From Planctomycetota bacterium (lineage in GTDB: Bacteria; Planctomycetota; UBA1135; GCA-002686595), in contig VGZE01000017.1 of assembly GCA_016872755.1 (NCBI GenBank), positions 1-37,888 on the forward strand: a DNA stretch of 37,888 bases, in the 5' to 3' direction. Shown in pieces: positions 31,117 to 37,888 of this stretch (positions are counted from its first letter, which is position 1; each line of letters begins with the position of its first letter). The translations under genes were made by a program, and so were the position numbers. The notes beneath the pieces are model-generated. The model had not been told where the DNA came from and did no database searches. It worked only from the letters and a program-made list of their open reading frames with translations.

Positions 31117-31734
31117 TCAGACCGCCTCGACCTCCCAGTACTCGAGCTCGACCGGAGTCGGGCGACCGAAGATGGTCACGATCACCTTGACCGTGCCCTT
31201 GTCCGGATTGATCTCGTCGACCTGTCCGTCGAAGCCGTCGAAGGCGCCGGACTTGATCTTGACCATGTCGCCCTTGCGCATCGAGATCGCGACTTGCGGG
31301 TGCTGGGCGCTGTCGGACATGCGCGCCAGGATCTTGGTGACTTCGAGCGCCTCGAGCGGCGTCGGCTCGCCGCGCGCGCCGAGGAAGTCGCCGAAGCCGG
31401 GCGTCTCGCGCAGCACCAGGCGCGCCTTGCGGATCCGCACCAGTTGCGCGATCGCGCCCTCCTGCGTGCTGGACACCGGGGTCTCGTCGCCGCGCTTCTT
31501 CTCTTCCAGTTCGGGCTCGTCGATGTCGGCCTGCACCATCAAGTAGCCGGGGTAGAGCTTCTTGTTGGAGACCTTCTTCTTGCCGCCCTTCAATTCGGTC
31601 ACGCGCTCCACCGGCACGAGGACCTGCGGGACCACGTCCTGGAGGCCCGCCGCCTTGATGCGGGTTTCGAGTTGCTTGCGGATCGAGTCCTCGCGACCCG
31701 ATTGGCAGCGCACGAAGTACCACTCGTAGGCCAT
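31117..31734 (-). CDS. nusG: Transcription termination/antitermination factor NusG
   Basis: NusG, 205 aa, binds RNA polymerase through its NGN domain and Rho or S10 through its KOW domain, coupling transcription and translation. The NGN domain starts [18 protein letters not shown] and includes [11 protein letters not shown]. The C-terminal KOW domain is [19 protein letters not shown] and [18 protein letters not shown]. An acidic insertion of about 25 residues (about 72-97, [20 protein letters not shown]) separates the two halves of the NGN domain and explains the length above E. coli (181 aa). Adjacent to secE as usual. Confidence 0.97.
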   Translation of the reverse strand: MAYEWYFVRCQSGREDSIRKQLETRIKAAGLQDVVPQVLVPVERVTELKGGKKKVSNKKLYPGYLMVQADIDEPELEEKKRGDETPVSSTQEGAIAQLVRIRKARLVLRETPGFGDFLGARGEPTPLEALEVTKILARMSDSAQHPQVAISMRKGDMVKIKSGAFDGFDGQVDEINPDKGTVKVIVTIFGRPTPVELEYWEVEAV

Positions 31735-31786
31735 GGCTGGGGTGGGCTTGCTGGTGAAGGGTGGAGGGGTGGGACGACGGACGCGG

Positions 31787-32215
31787 TCAGTTCAGCAGGA
31801 GATTCGTCATCACCCGCCCGATCACGTAGTCGGCGGCGAACAGGAATGCGAGCAGGAACAGCACCGAGAGCACGACGACGATCGATGAGTTGACGACGTC
31901 GTCCATCGTCGGCCAGGTGACCTTGCGCAACTCGGTCTCGGTCTCGATCAGCAAGTCGGCGTTCTTGGGCTTCTGCAGCAGCATCTGCAGCAGGAAGAGT
32001 CCGAGCGCGAACAGCACGGCGGCGGCGATCAACGCCCAGGACACCGGCCAGCCCACCAAGGGCACCGACAGTCCGCCCAGCTTGTCGGCCATGCCGCCGA
32101 TGTAGGTGGACAACGTCGTGTGCAACGCGATGCAGCCGTACAGCAAGAGCAGCACGCACAGCCAGAAGGCTGCGAGCCGGACGAAGCGTCCCTGTTCTTC
32201 CTTGTACGTCTTCAT
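31787..32215 (-). CDS. secE: Protein translocase subunit SecE
   Basis: SecE, 142 aa, clamps SecY in the membrane. Three hydrophobic segments are visible: about 13-33, about 57-80 and about 108-135. The amphipathic ETELRKVTWPTMDDVVNSS region before the last segment is the family signature. Most bacteria have a single-span SecE; the three-span form resembles that of E. coli. No Shine-Dalgarno precedes the ATG. Confidence 0.95.
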   Translation of the reverse strand: MKTYKEEQGRFVRLAAFWLCVLLLLYGCIALHTTLSTYIGGMADKLGGLSVPLVGWPVSWALIAAAVLFALGLFLLQMLLQKPKNADLLIETETELRKVTWPTMDDVVNSSIVVVLSVLFLLAFLFAADYVIGRVMTNLLLN

Positions 32216-32273
32216 GGGCGGGCGGCGGAGGCGGCGGCGCGCTGGCGCCGGGGCGATCGCGACGGTCGAGCTG

Positions 32274-32432
32274 CTAGAGCTTCTTCTCCTTGTGCGCGGT
32301 GTGCTTTCCGCAGAAGCGACAGTGCTTCTTCTTCTCGAGCTTGTACGTGGCCTTCGAGCGCTTGTGCGTCGTGTAGTTCCGGTTGCTGCACTCGGAGCAC
32401 ACCAGGAAGACGTGGCGTTCCTTGATCTTCAT
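32274..32432 (-). CDS. rpmG: 50S ribosomal protein L33
   Basis: Protein bL33, 52 aa, read directly from the sequence: begins MKIKERHVFLVCSEC, includes RNYTTHKRSKATYKLEKKK, ends KEKKL. Cys12, Cys15, Cys38 and Cys41 form a zinc site (C+ form). It sits between tuf and secE, a common place for rpmG in many phyla. 58 nt before secE. Confidence 0.96.
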   Translation of the reverse strand: MKIKERHVFLVCSECSNRNYTTHKRSKATYKLEKKKHCRFCGKHTAHKEKKL

Positions 32433-32504
32433 CGAAGCGGACGCTGTGGGTCGGACGGGCGGGGTGGGTCGGAAGCGGTTCAGCGGGAGCAGTCGACGCC
32501 GCCG

Positions 32505-32532
32505 CGCGAGCCCGGAGCAGACCGGGCTCGCG
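32505..32532 (-). terminator. Perfect 11-bp hairpin after tuf
   Basis: Arms 32505-32515 and 32522-32532 (CGCGAGCCCGG / CCGGGCTCGCG) with a 6-nt loop, 18 nt after the tuf stop codon. No U-tract follows. It could reduce read-through from the highly expressed tuf into rpmG-secE, or protect the tuf 3' end. Confidence 0.55.
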
Positions 32533-32550
32533 TGGTGCGTCGTGCTCGCG

Positions 32551-33753
<1,203 letters not shown>

Positions 33754-33914
33754 GGTCGCAGTGGTTTCGGGTTGGAGAGTTGAGGGTTGGTTCGTCGCGC
33801 CGCGCGCGCTCCGGCGTGGGAGCGGGCGCGGCGTGTTCGGGGGAGATCGGGTTGTGAGGAACGGACGACAGGATCGGAGGAGCGGCGCGCGTGCTGCGCG
33901 GCGCAGCGCGAGTG

Positions 33915-33990
33915 TGGAGCTGCTGACGGGACTTGAACCCGTGGCCTCCTCCTTACCAAGGAGGTGCTCTACCGACTGAGCTACAGCAGC
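33915..33990 (-). tRNA. thrT: tRNA-Thr(GGU)
   Basis: 76 nt including an encoded CCA. Acceptor GCTGCTG pairs with CAGCAGC; the anticodon loop TTGGTAA between CCTCC and GGAGG gives anticodon GGT, reading ACC/ACU. TPsiC arm CGGGTTCAAGTCCCG is normal. 161 nt before the tuf start. Corresponds by position and anticodon to E. coli thrT. Confidence 0.95.
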
Positions 33991-34036
33991 GGAGAGTTCG
34001 AAGCCCGAGGGCCCCGAGTTCGATGCGCGCGGCGGA

Positions 34037-34110
<74 letters not shown>

Positions 34111-34202
34111 TGGCGGAAGCGTGCGACGCGGCGCGACCGAGACGGGAGCACGGGGAATCGCGAGCGCTTTGCGCAGGCAGTGGCGCCTGCGAGCGGAAGG
34201 GT

Positions 34203-34288
34203 TGGTGGGCAGAACAGGATTCGAACCTGTGAAGGCGTCAGCCACCAGATTTACAGTCTGGCCCCTTTGGCCACTCGGGTATCTGCCC
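34203..34288 (-). tRNA. tyrU: tRNA-Tyr(GUA)
   Basis: 86 nt with encoded CCA, class II with a long variable arm, as normal for bacterial tRNA-Tyr. Acceptor GGGCAGA/TCTGCCC; anticodon stem CCAGA/TCTGG with loop CTGTAAA, anticodon GTA. TPsiC arm ACAGGTTCGAATCCTGT. Corresponds to E. coli tyrU. Confidence 0.95.
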
Positions 34289-34520
34289 GGATCGAATCCG
34301 GTCGCGCGCGCCGCGCTTGGCGCGGCGGAGCAACGCGGTGACCGACGTCGGTGCGCTCGTGATCCGATGTGCGGTGCGAACGCCGCGCGCGCGCCGCGCC
34401 TTTCGAGCGCGGGGCCGTGCGGCTCCCGTTCATCTTGGATCCTGTCTCGTTGCCACGGAGCGAGGCTTGCGCGCGCCAACTCCGAGGAACTCGGGGGCGC
34501 GGCTGCGAAGCCTGAGCGGA

Positions 34521-34596
34521 TGGAGCCAGCGATGGGACTCGAACCCACAACCGCCTGATTACAAATCAGGTGCTCAGCCAGTTGAGCTACGCTGGC
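34521..34596 (-). tRNA. thrU: tRNA-Thr(UGU)
   Basis: 76 nt with encoded CCA. Acceptor GCCAGCG/CGCTGGC; anticodon stem CCTGA/TCAGG with loop TTTGTAA, anticodon TGT, reading ACA/ACG. TPsiC arm GTGGGTTCGAGTCCCAT. First gene of the tRNA-tuf block, 232 nt upstream of tRNA-Tyr; the spacer 34289-34520 shows nothing recognisable. Corresponds to E. coli thrU. Confidence 0.95.
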
Positions 34597-34717
34597 GGGG
34601 GTCGAGTGCCGACGCGCAGCGCGCCTCTCGGGACGGCGCGGCATCGACCATCGCAGATCTCGCAATCGAAAGAGCAGCGCCTGGCGACGAGGTTGCCGTC
34701 GGACGCGAGGGGCGGAC

Positions 34718-34745
34718 ATGGTACGCATCCGGGCCCTCAGCGCAA
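34718..34745 (-). promoter_or_regulatory. Weak candidate promoter of the tRNA-tuf block
   Basis: Minus strand -35 TTGCGC (34740-34745) and -10 TACCAT (34718-34723) with a 16-nt spacer, about 120 nt upstream of tRNA-Thr(UGU). The match to consensus is modest, and other positions in the spacer could serve. Confidence 0.25.
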
Positions 34746-34839
34746 GCATCCGTTTCCGGACCCTGGTCGGGCTGACTGCGCGCCGACGCGCCCAAGTCGA
34801 GTCTGGACAGGCAGCTGGGCGCAGACGGCCGCCGACCCC

Positions 34840-34860
34840 AAAAATCGGATATAAACCGAT
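34840..34860 (-). terminator. Small intrinsic terminator after aroC
   Basis: In RNA sense ATCGG, a 7-nt AT-rich loop, CCGAT and then a U-run of four to five (plus-strand As at 34840-34844). It lies about 52 nt after the aroC stop, in an AT-rich patch. Stem of 5 bp only, but it is the one hairpin in the window followed by a U-tract, and it separates mutS2-aroC from the tRNA block. Confidence 0.5.
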
Positions 34861-34911
34861 GTGAATAAATGACTTACGCTCGCAGCGCGCAGCCAAGCGG
34901 GCCAGGGTCCC

Positions 34912-36054
34912 TCAGAGGACCTCGAGCTGGGCCCGCCAGGCCCCCCACGCCTGCCGCACCTGCTCGATCGAATCCCCCCCCAGCTTCTGCAGCAGCGCAT
35001 CCGCCAGCACCAGCGCGACCAACGCCTCCCCCACCACGCTCGCCGCGGGCACGCTCGTCACATCCGAGCGCTGGTAGGTGGCGCGCACCGGCGCTCCGCT
35101 CGCGAATTCGACGGTCGGCACGCCTTGGCGCAGCGTCGGGATCGGTTTCATCGCCGCGCGCAGCACCAGCACCTCCCCCGTCGTCATGCCCCCCTCCAAT
35201 CCGCCGGCGCGGTTCGACGCTCGCGCGTAGCGGCCGCCCGAACCCTGCGCCGCGACGATCGGATCGTGGAAGCGCGAGCCGGGCTGGCGCGCGGCCTCGA
35301 AACCCAGACCGATCTCGACGCCCTTGATCGCGGGGATCGAGAAGAGCGCGCCACCGAGGCGCGCGCTCAAGCGCTCGCGCGGGTCGGCGTAGCCGCCCAG
35401 ACCCGGCGGCAGGCCGAAGGCGAGCACCTCGAAGACGCCGCCCAGCGAGTCCAGCTCCGAGCGGGCCGCATCGATCCGCGCGACGATGCGCGCCTCGGCC
35501 TCGGAATCGAGACAGGCGACCGCGCTCGCGGCGCGGCGCGCTTCGCGCTCGGCGCGCGGCAAGGGCGCGGCCTCGACATGCGCGCGCTCGGCGCCCAGCT
35601 CGACGACGTGCGCGAAGACCTCGATCCCGAATTGCGCGAGGAGTTGCGCGGCAGCGGCACCCAGCGCGCTGCGGATCGCCGTCTCGCGCGCGCTGGCGCG
35701 CTCGAGCACCAGGCGCGGGTCGCGAACGCCGTGCTTCTGGCAACCCGCGAGGTCGGCGTGTCCGGGCCGCGGATTGTCGGGCACCGGCAGGGTTTCGATC
35801 GTCGCGTCGCGATTGCGGATCAGCAGCGCGAGCGGGGAACCGAGCGTGTGCCCGCCGCGCAGACCGGCGAGCACCTCGACGTGATCCTGTTCCAGCTGCT
35901 GGCGCGCGCTGCGGCCGTGACCGCGTTGGCGCCGCGCGAGCAGCGCATCGATCGCAGCGATGTCGAGCGGCAGGCCGGAGGGCAGCCCCTCGAGCACGCC
36001 GACCAGCGCCGTGCCGTGCGATTCCCCGGCCGTGGTCCAGCGCAATCCGCTCAT
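34912..36054 (-). CDS. aroC: Chorismate synthase
   Basis: Last enzyme of the shikimate pathway; converts 5-enolpyruvylshikimate-3-phosphate to chorismate using reduced FMN. 380 aa from the ATG at 36054. Signatures: LRWTTAGESHGTALVGVLEG (4-23), RPGHADLAGCQKHGVRDPR-like segment near 96-113 and the ERASARETA motif, GGRYARASNRAGGLEGGMTT, and TLRQGVPTVEF. The frame is open upstream inside mutS2, but the ATG overlapping the mutS2 stop (ATGA) gives the correct family N-terminus. Unrelated in function to the ribosomal block and separated from it by a terminator. Confidence 0.96.
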   Translation of the reverse strand: MSGLRWTTAGESHGTALVGVLEGLPSGLPLDIAAIDALLARRQRGHGRSARQQLEQDHVEVLAGLRGGHTLGSPLALLIRNRDATIETLPVPDNPRPGHADLAGCQKHGVRDPRLVLERASARETAIRSALGAAAAQLLAQFGIEVFAHVVELGAERAHVEAAPLPRAEREARRAASAVACLDSEAEARIVARIDAARSELDSLGGVFEVLAFGLPPGLGGYADPRERLSARLGGALFSIPAIKGVEIGLGFEAARQPGSRFHDPIVAAQGSGGRYARASNRAGGLEGGMTTGEVLVLRAAMKPIPTLRQGVPTVEFASGAPVRATYQRSDVTSVPAASVVGEALVALVLADALLQKLGGDSIEQVRQAWGAWRAQLEVL

Positions 36055-37888
36055 GAGCCGACTCCTTCGTACGCGCTGACCTCGTCGAAGTCCACGGTGA
36101 ACTCGCGCAGGCCCATGCGCACCGTCACTTCGCGGCGCTTCGCATCGACCTTCAGCACCTGCAGCCTGCGCTTGAAGCGCGTGACCCAGACCTGGTCGTT
36201 GCGCTTGAGCGCCGCGAGGAACTGCGCCCGCCGCTCGGACAGCGTGGCGCTGCCCAGCGCGCGCTCGAGATCGTCGAGCGCGCATTCGAGTTCCACGCGC
36301 GCTTCCTTCGACAGTTGCGGCAGCAGCGCCCGCGCGCGCGCCAGCGGGTCGCGCGTGCCGGCGACGCGCTCCTCGAGCGAGCGCTGCGCCTCCGCTTCCA
36401 GACGTGTGCGCGCGCCCTCGGCCTCGCGGTGCAGGCGCCGCGACTGTTCAGCCAGCTCGGCCGCTTCGGACAGGCGCGTGTCGAGCTCGGCGCGCACCCC
36501 CTGCGACTGCGCGCGCTCGATGCGCACCGCCTCGAACAGCGCGTGGCGCTCTTCGTCGCGCCGGGCGACGCGCTCGGCAGCCCGCTCGACGATGGCCGGG
36601 TCGAGCCCCAACCGCCGCGCGATGGCCAGCGCGCGCGAATCGCCCGGCATTCCGATCACCAGTCGATAACGCGGACGCAGCGTCTCGACGTCGAAATCGA
36701 CGCAGGCGTTCTCCGCGCGCGGCACGCGGTACGCGAACTCCTTGAGCTTGCCGATGTGCGTCGAGGCCAGCGTCGGCGCGCGCTTGCGCAGCAGCGCCTC
36801 CAGGATCGCCTCCGACAGCGCGGCTCCTTCGTCGGGATCGGTCCCGCCGCCCAGCTCGTCGAGCAGCACGAGCGTCTCCGGATCGGCGCGCTCGAGCCCG
36901 GCGCGAATGCGCCGCAGGTGCGCCGAGAACGTGGACAGGGACTGAGCGATGGCCTGCTCGTCGCCGATGTCGGCGACGACTCCGGTGTACAGCGGCACGG
37001 TCGTGCCGGGCTCGCAGGAGAGCGGCAGACCCATGCGCGCCAGCAACGCCGCCAGCCCGGCGCTCTTAAGCGCCAGGGTCTTGCCGCCGGTGTTGGGCCC
37101 CGTGATCACGAGCAGATCGAAGTCCTCGCCCAGGCGCAGGTCGAGCGGCACGACCTCCTCGATCCGCCCGGCCGCGCGCTCGGCGATCAGCAGCGGGTGC
37201 AGGAACGCGCGCAGCAGCAGGCCGCGCGCGGCGCCGGGCTGTCCGGGCACGAGCGGCGCGCGCGCGCCGTGCTTGCGCGCCCAGGCCGCGCCGATCGCCG
37301 CGAGCTCCAGATCGGCCCAGCGCGCGCACAAGGCCGCCACGTCGCGCTCCCGCTCGAAGCACGCGTGCGTGAGTTCGGCCAACACGCGCTCGACCTCGTG
37401 CTCCTCGTCGGCGCGCAGCGCGGCCAGCCGGTTGCCCGGTTCGACCACTGCCTGCGGCTCGACGTACAGCGTCTCTCCGCTGGTCGAGCGGTCGTGCACC
37501 AGCCCGGGCAGGTGGTGCAGCTGCGTCGCGCGCACGGGCAGTACCGGCCGCGCTCCGCGCCGCTGCACCTTTCCGGCCAGGCCCTCGGACAGGTACGCGC
37601 GCAGGTCGGAGCGCGCCGCCAGCGCGCGCACGGCGCGCTCGATCTCGTCGTCGAGCTCGCGCGCCGCGCGCCGCAACGCCGCCAGTCGCGCACTGGCCTC
37701 GTCACGCACCGCGCCCTTGCTGTCGACGCTCGCTTCCAGGCGCATCCGCAGCGAGGACAGCGCGGCGGGCAGCCCGGCCAGCGCATGGCATGCGGGCAAC
37801 GCGGCGCGCTCGAGCTCGAGCCAGGCGAAGAGCTCGCCCGCCGCGCGCAGGAACGCGGCCAGATCGGACAGCTCCTGCGCCGCCAGCG
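36051..37888 (-). CDS. mutS2: MutS2-type ATPase without Smr domain, 5' end outside the window
   Basis: Partial: the reading frame runs off the right edge, with about 611 residues visible. The MutS ABC-ATPase core is clear: Walker A GPNTGGKT (around 37078-37101), LLDELGGGTDPDEGAAL (Walker B and signature) and TLASTHIGKLKEFA. A long coiled coil (Glu/Arg-rich) follows. MutS2 acts on branched DNA or on stalled, collided ribosomes depending on species. The protein stops after a KOW-like end (RNDQVWVTRFKRRLQVLKVD ... VDFDEVSAYEGVGS) and has no C-terminal Smr nuclease domain; the following DNA is aroC, overlapping by four bases. Confidence 0.92.
   Translation of the reverse strand, partial: LAAQELSDLAAFLRAAGELFAWLELERAALPACHALAGLPAALSSLRMRLEASVDSKGAVRDEASARLAALRRAARELDDEIERAVRALAARSDLRAYLSEGLAGKVQRRGARPVLPVRATQLHHLPGLVHDRSTSGETLYVEPQAVVEPGNRLAALRADEEHEVERVLAELTHACFERERDVAALCARWADLELAAIGAAWARKHGARAPLVPGQPGAARGLLLRAFLHPLLIAERAAGRIEEVVPLDLRLGEDFDLLVITGPNTGGKTLALKSAGLAALLARMGLPLSCEPGTTVPLYTGVVADIGDEQAIAQSLSTFSAHLRRIRAGLERADPETLVLLDELGGGTDPDEGAALSEAILEALLRKRAPTLASTHIGKLKEFAYRVPRAENACVDFDVETLRPRYRLVIGMPGDSRALAIARRLGLDPAIVERAAERVARRDEERHALFEAVRIERAQSQGVRAELDTRLSEAAELAEQSRRLHREAEGARTRLEAEAQRSLEERVAGTRDPLARARALLPQLSKEARVELECALDDLERALGSATLSERRAQFLAALKRNDQVWVTRFKRRLQVLKVDAKRREVTVRMGLREFTVDFDEVSAYEGVGS

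Larger units (their letters stand above)
34597..34911. other. 315-nt spacer aroC to tRNA-Thr(UGU)
   Basis: No credible gene. It contains the aroC terminator at its upstream end and should contain the promoter of the tRNA-tuf block; the only candidate I can offer is the weak one listed at 34718-34745. Confidence 0.5.

Overview
The window is one long, almost uninterrupted block of translation and transcription genes, all on the minus strand (read from high to low coordinates). By eye the DNA is about two-thirds G+C. The organism is a bacterium, most probably a member of the Planctomycetota or a close relative. The main reason is EF-Tu: its switch I lacks the usual RGITI motif and reads KTVTI within a KGGTVR...KTVTI context, which I associate from memory with planctomycete EF-Tu. 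Supporting signs are the missing L30 gene, a divergent EF-G at the str locus and start sites that often lack a Shine-Dalgarno sequence. This assignment is an inference.

Layout in transcription order, from the right: a 5'-truncated mutS2 and aroC (37888-34912), ending in a small terminator; then tRNA-Thr(UGU), tRNA-Tyr(GUA), tRNA-Gly(UCC), tRNA-Thr(GGU), tuf, rpmG, secE, nusG, rplK, rplA, rplJ, rplL, rpoB and rpoC (34596-19932). A strong hairpin follows rpoC and abuts a good sigma70-type promoter. That promoter starts the str block: rpsL, rpsG, a Tsr3-like gene and an EF-G-like gene (19777-16175). A second good promoter starts the S10-spc-alpha block: rpsJ, rplC, rplD, rplW, rplB, rpsS, rplV, rpsC, rplP, rpmC, rpsQ, rplN, rplX, rplE, rpsN, rpsH, rplF, rplR, rpsE, rplO, secY, adk, infA, rpmJ, rpsM, rpsK, rpsD, rpoA and rplQ (15890-89).

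Together these genes make about half of the ribosomal proteins, all large RNA polymerase core subunits, both elongation factor types, IF-1, NusG and the SecYE translocon core. The rif, str, S10, spc and alpha clusters, scattered in many genomes, are collinear here. The tRNA-tuf order matches E. coli thrU-tyrU-glyT-thrT-tufB.

The least ordinary part is 15900-18900. It holds a gene resembling the archaeal/eukaryotic SSU-rRNA aminocarboxypropyltransferase Tsr3 inside the str operon, a five-copy hairpin repeat directly after the rpsG stop codon, a perfect 12-bp hairpin over the GTG start of the Tsr3-like gene, an EF-G with an altered domain IV tip, an AT-rich cluster of GTAA/TTAC half-sites after it, and an S10 leader with two mutually exclusive hairpins. 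No mobile elements, CRISPR arrays or defence genes were seen.
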